DNA from: Anaerolineae bacterium
Lineage (GTDB): Bacteria > Chloroflexota > Anaerolineae > Anaerolineales > Anaerolineaceae
Length of the DNA stretch: 64,000 bases
Direction of reading: 5' to 3'
NCBI GenBank assembly: GCA_013314735.1
Contig: JABUFD010000002.1
Location: forward strand, 434,001 to 498,000
Shown here: piece after piece, positions 56,685 to 64,000 of the stretch
How positions within the stretch are numbered: the stretch's first letter is position 1
Layout: each line of letters begins with the position of its first letter
Position numbers and translations under genes: made by a program
Notes under the pieces: model-generated
The model's input: the letters and a program-made list of their open reading frames with translations, nothing else
The model's database searches: none
What the model was told of the DNA's origin: nothing

Positions 56685-59093
56685 TTATGGGTTGGCAGGT
56701 ACGGTCACAGTTACCTGGTATTCTCCTGCGGGATAAGCTGGTATGGTTGTTCCCGGGATCTGCGTGCCATTGATGTTAATTGCGAGATCACGGTCGGGAT
56801 CAGTGGTTTGGATTGTAATATGGTAGATTGCTTTCCGGAACTTGCGGTGGATCGTCACCTGATGCCAATGATTCGGTAGACAAGGGGTGATCTTCAGGCC
56901 GTCAAATGTGGGTTGGACACCGAGAATGAATTGAGTGGCAGCTAGATACATCCACGCGGAAGTACCAGAGAGCCAGGAATTGCGAGCCAGCCCGAACTGT
57001 GGGTGTTCATCACTTAAAATATTCTGCGCGTAGACATAAGGTTCGCACTCATAACACTCAATCAAATCATTTTTTAAAGCTGGATTGGTTTGGGCATGGT
57101 ATTGATATGCCTGGCCTCCGTTACCATTCAATGCTTCCGCAATGATAACCCACGGGTTTACATGCATAAATATGCCGCAGTTTTCTTTTGCGCCAGGAGG
57201 ATAGGTCGTAACACCGCCTTTGGCTGGATCATACCCATTAAATGAAGGTGTGGATAATTTGATGCCATGGGTTGTGTTCAACTGATCTCTGACTGCCGCC
57301 AGGGCGGTTGTCGCCCGGTCCCTATCAGCAAATCCGGCCATAATCGCCATCGCCTGGCCATATGCGAAAATTTGGCCATTATCACTGGATTTTGATCCGT
57401 AGATTGCGCCAGAGACATCAAAATAACTGCGGTACCAACCGCCATCCCATGCATGGCGGTTGAAGTTGTCTTTAACATCGTGGTATGCTTTTTCCCAAAA
57501 CGTGTAAGCTTCTTGATTATGCTCATATTTGGCAAGGGCAGTCAATTCTTTCAGCGCCATCCCAAGTAAGCAGGTACTCAGACAGGATTCAGAACCTGGC
57601 ATCAGGTTGAATGTATCGTTCCAATCTGCAAAACCAAGGCGGCACAATCCATGTGCGCCCACATCTTGCAGGCTGAAATTAACTGCGCGGTGTAAATGGT
57701 CACGGACAGGGGCAGATTCCAATGGGTTTCCTGCCTTCGTTTTCTCATAAAAGGGCAGCATCTCATCGAGGAAATCGAAATCACCGCTTTCCTTGATGTA
57801 TGCCAATACTGCCAACACCAGCCACAGGTGATCATCACTGTAGTATTGCAGCCGTTCGGGGTCTTCTGTTGCGTCACCCATGCTGGCCTCCATCGTTAAT
57901 GGGTACAGCTGGTGCATGGCATATCCGCTGCGGGTCTGAATGCTGATCAGTTTCCGCAGGAGTTTGACTGCCTGGTCTGGAATGGTGTGCAACACAGCCA
58001 GGATATCCTGGGAGCTGTCACGGGTACCCAAACCACGGGAACCGAGTCCCAATTGGTACAGCGAAAGATAACGAGACCAGTTGAAGGTGATGTAGGATTG
58101 GTGAGGGTTGTGGATATTGATGAGTGAGTCGAAAGCCGAATCCGGTGTCTGTACCTGGAGTTTCACCAGGTAGTTGCTCCAAAAATGCTGCAACTCCTCA
58201 AATGCTGCAGCGACATGTTTCTCTTCCATGTAATAAGGGATTGATGCTGTGGTGTGAACATTATCGGTTTGGCCCAGCTGAGTGATCAGCGTTTGGCTTT
58301 CGCCAGGCGCAAGGGATCTGAAAGGATAAACAATGGCGGCGATGTTATCTCCTCGGCGTGCTTCATGATTGCTTAATGAGGATTGCTGCAATGAAAGCGG
58401 GTTAGACCAACTGCCATATTCATTGTTTCCCAGAAAAATTTTCCGATCTGTTTCAAACGAGTCTGCTGGCCGATTGCCTGTGAAGTAATTGGAACGTGTA
58501 TCTCTGTGCATAAAAGCAAATTGTCGCAGAATCAGCGTTTTCGCCAGGTACACGGCTTCGCTTTGCATGGTTTGTGGCACCCAGTCAGCGTTGGTGAATT
58601 GTTTTAGAGCATCAAAATGCGAATACTCCACAACAGGAATCACATCAAATGAGACGGTTGATTCTGATCTATTCCGAAACCTGTACCAGCGAATTTCACA
58701 GGCGCTGCCTGGTGGGACAAAAATGGTGATATCACATTCCAGTCCATTGATCACTGAGTAGATGCGTGTGTATCCCAGCCCGACATGGCACTCCCATGCA
58801 TCCAATGCGGTGGCACAAGGGACATGAAAGGGTGAAACCACCTGGAAGCTGCCATCAGGGAGTGGGAAACGTAGATATGCGGTCTCACCTTTGAAATCAG
58901 ATGCCGGCATTTGGGGGATGTATTTTGTGATCCGATTCAACGCCGGATCGCCTTTACAGATCAAAGCGCCACCAGTGTGGTCTACAAATCCACCGAAATC
59001 GAGGGTGCCGATGTAATTAATCCATTTAACGGGTGTGAAGAGGTTCGTGATCACATATTCTTTTTTTTCATCATCAAATCTGCCGTATTGCAT
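56685..59093 (-). CDS. GH94-family disaccharide phosphorylase (cellobiose phosphorylase-like)
   Basis: GH94 enzymes split a beta-linked disaccharide with phosphate, giving a sugar-1-phosphate and a free sugar. The 802-residue protein opens with MQYGRFDDEKKEYVITNLFT, then WINYIG and NRITKYIPQM, as in cellobiose phosphorylases. The catalytic aspartate is in GFADWNDTFN near residue 480; GLGSRGLGTRDSSQD near 350 is the substrate-site loop. ATG 59093 follows GAGGT and lies two bases after the lacI stop, so the two are coupled. The CelR/CebR-type operator upstream supports a cello-oligosaccharide substrate, but other GH94 activities (laminaribiose, chitobiose) are possible. Confidence 0.88.
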   Translation of the reverse strand: MQYGRFDDEKKEYVITNLFTPVKWINYIGTLDFGGFVDHTGGALICKGDPALNRITKYIPQMPASDFKGETAYLRFPLPDGSFQVVSPFHVPCATALDAWECHVGLGYTRIYSVINGLECDITIFVPPGSACEIRWYRFRNRSESTVSFDVIPVVEYSHFDALKQFTNADWVPQTMQSEAVYLAKTLILRQFAFMHRDTRSNYFTGNRPADSFETDRKIFLGNNEYGSWSNPLSLQQSSLSNHEARRGDNIAAIVYPFRSLAPGESQTLITQLGQTDNVHTTASIPYYMEEKHVAAAFEELQHFWSNYLVKLQVQTPDSAFDSLINIHNPHQSYITFNWSRYLSLYQLGLGSRGLGTRDSSQDILAVLHTIPDQAVKLLRKLISIQTRSGYAMHQLYPLTMEASMGDATEDPERLQYYSDDHLWLVLAVLAYIKESGDFDFLDEMLPFYEKTKAGNPLESAPVRDHLHRAVNFSLQDVGAHGLCRLGFADWNDTFNLMPGSESCLSTCLLGMALKELTALAKYEHNQEAYTFWEKAYHDVKDNFNRHAWDGGWYRSYFDVSGAIYGSKSSDNGQIFAYGQAMAIMAGFADRDRATTALAAVRDQLNTTHGIKLSTPSFNGYDPAKGGVTTYPPGAKENCGIFMHVNPWVIIAEALNGNGGQAYQYHAQTNPALKNDLIECYECEPYVYAQNILSDEHPQFGLARNSWLSGTSAWMYLAATQFILGVQPTFDGLKITPCLPNHWHQVTIHRKFRKAIYHITIQTTDPDRDLAININGTQIPGTTIPAYPAGEYQVTVTVPANP

Positions 59094-59095
59094 GA

Positions 59096-60130
59096 TTACC
59101 TCAAGGTGATTGATCCAGCCAGGGCACTTGATCCGCATGATTGGCGCACAACCAGTTCGGGGTTTAAAATAATCCTCTGCGAATCCGTATCAGGATAATT
59201 GATCTTGTTTATCAGGATTTCGGCTGCCAGATTTCCCATTTTCCGGATGGGCTGACGCATTGTAGTCAGAGACGGTGTCATCTGGTCCGCTGAGGGTATG
59301 TCATCAAAGCCAACGATTGCGATATCATCAGGAACACGGATTCCAACCTCCTTCAAGGCGCGATATGCCCCGTGCGCCATGTTATCTGAAGCGATGAAAA
59401 CAGCATCCGGCTTTTCGGGTAACAATTGAAACATGCCAAAATATCCACTGCCTTCGGTATAATCACCTTTGGCGATCAAAGCATGGTTGACAGTTAACCC
59501 CCAATCCTGCAAGGCTTTCTGGTATCCTTCGATGCGGTTGATGCCTGATTGCATGCCTTCCGAACCGGTGATGGTGGCGATTCGCTTTCTCCCTGTTTTC
59601 AGAAGGTGCTGTGTCGCAGCATAAGCGCCTTGCACATTATCGCAATCCACAACACTGGCATCGGGCAGGGCAGGCTGACGCCCGACGAGTACAAAGGGGC
59701 GGGGAGTGGATTTTAGGGCCTCGATGATCGGATCGCCCATTAGCATTGAGGCGATGATGAAGCCATCCACCAGGCCGTTATTGAGAAATTTGTTGATGGA
59801 TTTCCGTTCCAGGTCGGGGTCTGATAACCACAACATGACGGAAAAATCCTGCTCATTACTGGTCTGGCTTACACCCAACGACAGGAATTGAAAATAAGGA
59901 TCGTTAAAAATGAAACTGACGGTTTCCGGGATGATCAGGCCGATATTATTCATTTGCCCGGCAGCCAGGCCACGGGCAGCCTGGTTGGGGTGGTAATTCA
60001 GTTGTTCGACCACGTCAGTTATTTTCTGGCGCGCCCGATGGCTGACGCCGGGTTCGCCATTAATAACACGAGAGACCGTTGACCTTGAATATCCGCTGAC
60101 TTCAGCGATATCCTCCAGGGTTACAGGCAT
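59096..60130 (-). CDS. LacI-family transcriptional regulator (CelR/CebR-like)
   Basis: The 344-residue repressor has an N-terminal helix-turn-helix and hinge (VTLEDIAEVSGYSRSTVSRV near residue 3, AARGLAAG near 52). A periplasmic-binding-protein-like sugar domain follows (about 60-344; VGFDDIPSADQMTPSLTT near 281). ATG 60130 follows AGGAGAG. The operator TGGGAGCGCTCCCA in its own promoter is identical to that known for CelR/CebR of cellulolytic actinomycetes, so it probably senses cellobiose or a related sugar. It is followed after two bases by the GH94 gene. Confidence 0.92.
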   Translation of the reverse strand: MPVTLEDIAEVSGYSRSTVSRVINGEPGVSHRARQKITDVVEQLNYHPNQAARGLAAGQMNNIGLIIPETVSFIFNDPYFQFLSLGVSQTSNEQDFSVMLWLSDPDLERKSINKFLNNGLVDGFIIASMLMGDPIIEALKSTPRPFVLVGRQPALPDASVVDCDNVQGAYAATQHLLKTGRKRIATITGSEGMQSGINRIEGYQKALQDWGLTVNHALIAKGDYTEGSGYFGMFQLLPEKPDAVFIASDNMAHGAYRALKEVGIRVPDDIAIVGFDDIPSADQMTPSLTTMRQPIRKMGNLAAEILINKINYPDTDSQRIILNPELVVRQSCGSSALAGSITLR

Positions 60131-60174
60131 ATTCTCTCCTATTACAAGCTTCATTCGATGATTGAGTATGAGGA

Positions 60175-60188
60175 TGGGAGCGCTCCCA
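60175..60188. promoter_or_regulatory. LacI-family operator TGGGAGCGCTCCCA
   Basis: This perfect 14-bp palindrome lies just downstream of the -10 box of the lacI-GH94 promoter, overlapping the expected transcript start. Occupancy by the LacI protein would block transcription, giving autoregulation that is released by sugar. Confidence 0.92.
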
Positions 60189-60193
60189 ATTTA

Positions 60194-60222
60194 AGTGTAC
60201 ATAAAAACCACATGCCTGTCAA
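60194..60222 (-). promoter_or_regulatory. Promoter of the lacI-GH94 operon
   Basis: On the minus strand TTGACA (60217-60222) and TACACT (60194-60199) are 17 bases apart, and the operator follows five bases after the -10 box. The -35 is perfect and the -10 matches four of six positions. Confidence 0.75.
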
Positions 60223-60249
60223 TTCTTTTTGGGTTGTCAGCAGTGACAA

Positions 60250-60726
60250 TTAAAGGTCTGTTTCTGTATGGCCAGGATATTGAAGGTATCGGTGGTACAT
60301 CAATATACTGCCGGCCACTGCCACATTATAAGATGCTGACCGGATGGATTCCAGGCTGACCACAGCATGGCATTGGGAGAGGATCGTTGGGGAAAGGCCA
60401 TTGTGTTCTGAACCGAGCAAGTAGACACACCGGAGAGGGTGAACGAACTGGGCCAGGGGAGTGCCATTCATCTCTATTGCCACAAGTTGGGTGGAGAATG
60501 GAAGTGCCTGTTTCAGCTGGTCAAAGTCTTGGAATCGTCGATACGGTATCTTCTGCCAGCTGTGTGATGTGTCACTGGCTGGCTTCGCCTGCGCTTTCCC
60601 AATCGTGAAGATGCCTGAAGCACCCAATTGGTAGGCACTTCGCCATAATGTGCCGATGTTTTCATCATGCGCTGGATTCGCAATCCCGATCTCAAAAAAT
60701 CCCTGGGTTGAGTTGTTGCTCTCCAT
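60250..60726 (-). CDS. SpoU/TrmH-family RNA 2'-O-methyltransferase
   Basis: The 158-residue protein is a minimal SPOUT methyltransferase. Motif 1 is NIGTLWRSAYQLG (the arginine is catalytic in the family), motif 2 YLLGSEHNGLS and motif 3 SYNVAVAGSILMY, which forms the SAM-binding knot. The length matches single-domain TrmL-type enzymes, but the tRNA or rRNA target cannot be told. It is divergent from the hydroxyacid dehydrogenase gene. Confidence 0.88.
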   Translation of the reverse strand: MESNNSTQGFFEIGIANPAHDENIGTLWRSAYQLGASGIFTIGKAQAKPASDTSHSWQKIPYRRFQDFDQLKQALPFSTQLVAIEMNGTPLAQFVHPLRCVYLLGSEHNGLSPTILSQCHAVVSLESIRSASYNVAVAGSILMYHRYLQYPGHTETDL

Positions 60727-60813
60727 AGCGCAATCTTAACACATTTCGAAGAACTGCCTGCTATAATAGGAACGCTTAACGATACAAAAGCTATAGCAGC
60801 AAGGAGGATGATG

Positions 60814-61782
60814 ATGAAATACCAGGTCTTTATCTCGCGCCGGATACCTTCAGCTGCCGTTGACCTGCTTCGGGAAAATTGCGATCTGGATATGTGGCAG
60901 GAAGAGCTTCCACCTTCACGAGATATTTTCCTGGAAAAGGTACGTGGCAAACAAGGCCTGTTGACAATGTTATCTGATCGTATTGATCGCGGTTTATTGA
61001 CAGCTGCCGGCCGGCAGTTGAAAGTTGTTGCCAATTATGCTGTTGGATACGATAATATTGACCTCGCCGCAGCGCGCGAAATGGGTGTGGCTGTTGGAAA
61101 TACACCTGGCGTGTTGACCGAAACGACCGCAGACCTGGCATGGGCGTTGCTGATGGCGGTGAACCGAAGGATTGTCGAAGGCGATCGGTATGTGCGGGAG
61201 GACTGTTGGAAGACATGGGGGCCAGAGCTGCTGCGCGGTTATGAAATGGCGGGAAAAACAATCGGGATCATCGGTTTTGGCAGAATCGGCAAAGCTGTCG
61301 CCCGAAGGGCAGCAGGATTTGGCATGAGGACTGTTTTTTACAGTCCCAGTGAAACCTCGGAAGAATTCCCGGAATGGAATGCTCTCAAGGTAGATCTTGA
61401 TACCTGCCTGGCTACAGCTGATTTTCTGAGTTTGCATTGTCCATTGAATGAACAGACTCGTTCAATGGTCAATGCTGAAGCTCTGGCACGTATGAAGCCG
61501 ACAGCGATCCTGGTAAATACCGCCCGTGGTGCCGTGGTAGATTCCAGGGCTTTGTACCAGGCGTTGAAAAGTGGCGCGTTGGCAGGGGCCGGGCTGGATG
61601 TAACGGACCCGGAACCGATCCCGCTGGATGATCCATTGTTAGAGCTCCCCAATGTGATCATCACCCCTCACATTGGATCAGCGACCTATGAGACCAGGGC
61701 GAAAATGGCGGAAATGGCAGCCCTTAATATCCTGCATGGATTGCGAGGTGAAAGTTTGCCATATCCGGTACTGCAACCATGA
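60814..61782 (+). CDS. D-2-hydroxyacid dehydrogenase (glyoxylate/hydroxypyruvate reductase-like)
   Basis: The 322-residue NAD(P)-dependent enzyme has all catalytic residues of the family. The dinucleotide motif is IIGFGRIGKAVARRA near 152, the arginine is in NTARGAVVD near 230, the glutamate in DVTDPEPIP near 259 and the histidine in TPHIGSAT near 283. The substrate is probably glyoxylate, hydroxypyruvate or D-glycerate. Three tandem ATGs follow AAGGAGG (60801-60807); the third, at 60814, has the best spacing. The stop overlaps the next glycosyltransferase gene. Confidence 0.9.
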   Translation: MKYQVFISRRIPSAAVDLLRENCDLDMWQEELPPSRDIFLEKVRGKQGLLTMLSDRIDRGLLTAAGRQLKVVANYAVGYDNIDLAAAREMGVAVGNTPGVLTETTADLAWALLMAVNRRIVEGDRYVREDCWKTWGPELLRGYEMAGKTIGIIGFGRIGKAVARRAAGFGMRTVFYSPSETSEEFPEWNALKVDLDTCLATADFLSLHCPLNEQTRSMVNAEALARMKPTAILVNTARGAVVDSRALYQALKSGALAGAGLDVTDPEPIPLDDPLLELPNVIITPHIGSATYETRAKMAEMAALNILHGLRGESLPYPVLQP

Positions 61783-62921
61783 AGATATTGACCCTGACCC
61801 ATGAGTATCCGCCCATTGGCGGCGGCGGTGGACAGGCGGCGATGGATATCGCGCGGGGTTTGGTATCTCTCGGGCACGAGGTGAAAGTGATTACCGCTCA
61901 TTATGGCGAATTGTCAACCCGCACTGTTGACGGTGGTGTCGATGTTTACCGATTACATTCACTCCGCAAAGAGGCATTTCGGGCTGGTTTGCCGGCGATG
62001 GGGGCTTATGTGCTGGCTTCCACTTTGATGGGAGTTAAAATCGCCAGGGATTGGCGTCCAGATGTGATCCATGCGCATTTTGCAGTACCGGCAGGCGCTG
62101 CGGCATATGCCTTATCATTGTTTTCCGGTATACCTTACATTTTGACCATTCAATTGGGTGATGTGCCAGGCGCAAGCCCGGAAAAAACTGGTCGATGGTT
62201 TCGATGGATCAAACCGTTGACACCTCCGATCTGGAAAAAAGCGAGTTGCATTGCGGCCGTGAGTGCCTGGGTGCGCCAGATGGCGCTCGAAAACTATCCG
62301 GTTCCAATTGAGGTGATCCCCAATGGAATTCCGGCAGAATGGGTGCATACTGATCCGCCCCTGGCGCATCAGCCACCAGGGATACTGTTTGCTGGTCGGT
62401 TTGTTGAACAAAAAAACCTTCCTGTTTTACTGGACACGCTTGAGGCAGTGCGCGACTTATCTTGGACAGCCACCCTGGCTGGTGATGGGCAATTGCACGC
62501 ATGGGTGGAGCAACAATTGTTTGAACGAGGACTCAATGAGAGGGTGCGGTTAACCGGTTGGATTACGCCCGGTGCTGTGGTGGATTTATGCCGTGGTAGT
62601 GATATTTACTTTATGCCGTCGCTTACAGAAGGCTTGCCCTTGACCGGTGTGATGGGGCTGTCCGCGGGGCTGGCGCTTGTGTTGAGTAACGCCGGAGGAA
62701 ATGTCGATCTGGTGGAACACGGTAAGAATGGTTACCTGTTTCCGCCAGATGATGTTATGAGTTTTTCTGCTGCATTGCGAGGACTGATTTCAAATCCAGA
62801 ACAATTGCTCTCATGTAAAAAACGCAGTCTTGAAATTTCAGAGCGGTTCCGTGTGGAGAAGATTATCTGCCTGTATGAAAAGTTATTGCACAAGGCTGCC
62901 GCCTCTCCAAAACACAGTTAA
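61779..62921 (+). CDS. Glycosyltransferase, GT4 family
   Basis: The 380-residue GT-B enzyme begins MKILTLTHEYPPIGGGGGQA, where the glycine loop binds the acceptor or donor. VIHAHFAVPAGAAAY lies near 91, VIPNGIPAEWVH near 180 and YFMPSLTEGLPLTGVMGLSA near 275, the donor-site signature. It starts inside the dehydrogenase stop codon (ATGA). Away from the main exopolysaccharide cluster, it may act in glycolipid or compatible-solute synthesis; this is not determined. Confidence 0.9.
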   Translation: MKILTLTHEYPPIGGGGGQAAMDIARGLVSLGHEVKVITAHYGELSTRTVDGGVDVYRLHSLRKEAFRAGLPAMGAYVLASTLMGVKIARDWRPDVIHAHFAVPAGAAAYALSLFSGIPYILTIQLGDVPGASPEKTGRWFRWIKPLTPPIWKKASCIAAVSAWVRQMALENYPVPIEVIPNGIPAEWVHTDPPLAHQPPGILFAGRFVEQKNLPVLLDTLEAVRDLSWTATLAGDGQLHAWVEQQLFERGLNERVRLTGWITPGAVVDLCRGSDIYFMPSLTEGLPLTGVMGLSAGLALVLSNAGGNVDLVEHGKNGYLFPPDDVMSFSAALRGLISNPEQLLSCKKRSLEISERFRVEKIICLYEKLLHKAAASPKHS

Positions 62922-62955
62922 GTGTTAACCAGCGGTAAAGAATTCCGGGAAAGAA

Positions 62956-62984
62956 TTGACATGGAGGTTGAATTTCGCTATGAT
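62956..62984 (+). promoter_or_regulatory. Strong promoter of the gntR-glpD operon
   Basis: TTGACA at 62956-62961 and TATGAT at 62979-62984 are separated by exactly 17 bases, the best sigma-70-type promoter in the window. Confidence 0.88.
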
Positions 62985-62989
62985 AGATA

Positions 62990-63015
62990 TAACTGGTAAG
63001 TGGTCATACCAGTTA
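62990..63015. promoter_or_regulatory. Inverted-repeat operator of the GntR regulator
   Basis: TAACTGGTA (62990-62998) and TACCAGTTA (63007-63015) are perfect 9-base arms separated by eight bases. They start six bases after the -10 box and so overlap the transcript start. The arms resemble the ACTGGT/ACCAGT half-sites of FadR-type GntR regulators, which supports autorepression. Confidence 0.8.
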
Positions 63016-63025
63016 AGGAGTTGCT

Positions 63026-63760
63026 TTGAAAAAATGGGATCGAGGCTTAAAACCTGCCGAATTTGCAGAGCATCAACTGGTTGAGGCGATTCTCACTGGA
63101 GAATTCCCGGTTTCCAGGAATTTGCCCGGCGAACGTGAACTATCTGATATGCTCGGTGTTACACGTCCAACATTACGCGAAGTACTGCAGCGTATGGCCC
63201 GCGATGGTTGGGTGGAGATTCAACATGGAAAGGCTACTCGGGTAAAGAATTACCTGACGGAAGGTAATCTTGGGGTATTGTCATCCATCGCCGCACACCA
63301 GGTTGCCGTTGATCCCGTTTTTATTGCGAATTTATTGGCACTTCGCCGGTTGATTGCCCCTGAATATACACGGCTGGCGATTGAGAACGATGCTTCCTGC
63401 GTGGTAGAGACATTACGAAGGGCACCTACGGCAGATGATGATTTGGCTTTGATTGCTTTGTTTGACTGGCAGGTTCACCAGACTTTGGCGATTGCTTCCG
63501 GTAATCCTGTGTTTCCTTTATTGCTAAATAGTTTCCAGGATTTGTATCAACGAGTGGGGGTTGGGTATTATTCTGTCGATGGCGCGGTGGCGTTATCGTT
63601 TCGGTTTTACACTGAATTGTTATCTGCAACCGCTCAGGGTTTACCCTGGGAGGGTTCTGCATTGTGTGAATCAGTGATGATGGAGAGTGAACAATTGTGG
63701 CATGCCTACATGAAACAATTCCGAACGGTGGAAGGTGGCAGAGATGATGTTATGGAATGA
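63026..63760 (+). CDS. GntR-family (FadR-type) transcriptional regulator
   Basis: The 244-residue protein has an N-terminal winged helix (LPGERELSDMLGVTRPTLRE near 33-52) and a helical C-terminal FadR/FCD-like ligand domain. It starts at TTG 63026, five bases after AAGGAG; no in-frame ATG gives the full winged helix. Its last 17 bases overlap the glpD start, so regulator and enzyme are translationally coupled. It probably responds to a glycerol or fatty-acid-related metabolite. The operator overlapping its promoter indicates autoregulation. Confidence 0.87.
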   Translation: MKKWDRGLKPAEFAEHQLVEAILTGEFPVSRNLPGERELSDMLGVTRPTLREVLQRMARDGWVEIQHGKATRVKNYLTEGNLGVLSSIAAHQVAVDPVFIANLLALRRLIAPEYTRLAIENDASCVVETLRRAPTADDDLALIALFDWQVHQTLAIASGNPVFPLLLNSFQDLYQRVGVGYYSVDGAVALSFRFYTELLSATAQGLPWEGSALCESVMMESEQLWHAYMKQFRTVEGGRDDVME

Positions 63761-64000
63761 TCAATGGCGCCAGAAAACCTGGGATAGTATTGATCAAGAT
63801 TGGGATTTGATCATTATTGGTGGTGGGATCACTGGTGCAGGGATACTGCGAGAAGCAGTTAATCGGGGTTACCAAGTTTTGTTACTGGATGCCAATGATT
63901 TTGCATTCGGCACTTCCTCCCGGTCGTCGAAACTGATCCATGGAGGATTCCGCTACCTGGCTAATCGGCAGTTTGATGTCACCCGTGAGTCAGTGATCGA
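63744..64000 (+). CDS. glpD: FAD-dependent glycerol-3-phosphate dehydrogenase, N-terminal part
   Basis: The gene runs off the right end of the window; about 85 residues are seen. LIIIGGGITGAGILREAVNR is the FAD-binding Rossmann motif, followed by LLLDANDFAFGTSSRSSKLI and HGGFRYLANRQFDVTRES, all typical of GlpD. The enzyme oxidises glycerol-3-phosphate to dihydroxyacetone phosphate at the membrane and passes electrons to quinone. Tandem ATGs at 63744 and 63747 both lie inside the regulator gene, with only a weak ribosome-binding site, which suggests coupled translation. Confidence 0.92.
   Translation, partial: MMLWNDQWRQKTWDSIDQDWDLIIIGGGITGAGILREAVNRGYQVLLLDANDFAFGTSSRSSKLIHGGFRYLANRQFDVTRESVI

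Overview
The window looks like chromosomal DNA of a free-living heterotrophic bacterium of intermediate GC content. The mix of genes (GPH-type sugar symporters, GH78 rhamnosidase, GxGYxYP protein, GH94 phosphorylase, BcsB-like protein without a synthase, fused Wzz/BY-kinase, type I-C CRISPR) fits Anaerolineae-like Chloroflexota. That is an inference from gene content; no rRNA, tRNA or other firm taxonomic marker is present.

Layout. 1-4237: end of a sugar-uptake operon (GPH transporter, BadF/BadG sugar kinase, neutral-ceramidase-like protein, DegT/StrS aminotransferase). 4412-8683: ligA, an RlmI-type rRNA methyltransferase and a lipoprotein hydrolase. 9163-11871: copper module copZ-copA with hairpins after each gene. 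12191-18174: glycoside operon of LyxK-like kinase, GH78 alpha-L-rhamnosidase and GPH symporter. 18195-22629: convergent GPH transporter/GxGYxYP operon, with a divergent TetR regulator and a clear palindromic operator between them. 22688-23500: NIF3-family protein. 23546-31846: a type I-C CRISPR-Cas island. 32023-39005: ABC-F protein, esterase, AEC transporter, membrane glycosyltransferase and Ser/Thr kinase. 39238-53251: a Wzx/Wzy-type exopolysaccharide cluster in two divergent operons. 53318-56572: BcsB-like protein and a degenerate GGDEF protein. 56685-60130: LacI regulator and GH94 phosphorylase behind a CelR/CebR-type operator. 60250-64000: SpoU methyltransferase, D-2-hydroxyacid dehydrogenase, a glycosyltransferase, and an autoregulated GntR repressor overlapping the start of glpD.

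The most notable system is the CRISPR island. A WYL regulator leads an operon of cas3-cas5c-cas8c-cas7c, and cas8c carries an internal ribosome-binding site and start for Cas11c. cas4 stops after about 43 residues and runs directly into a degenerate CRISPR repeat. The rest of cas4, cas1, cas2 and any leader are absent. The interference machinery looks intact, but the locus cannot by itself acquire spacers and the array has no promoter of its own that I can see: a frozen immune memory, probably expressed as part of the cas transcript. The left border of the island abuts the C-terminal stub of a Gfo/Idh/MocA oxidoreductase gene.

The exopolysaccharide genes cooperate as follows. A Gfo/Idh dehydrogenase, an aminotransferase and a hexapeptide acetyltransferase can make a 3-acetamido sugar nucleotide. 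A membrane sugar-phosphate transferase starts the lipid-linked repeat unit and four glycosyltransferases extend it. A flippase, a polymerase and a chain-length/BY-kinase protein export and polymerise it. The BY-kinase has lost the Walker A lysine.
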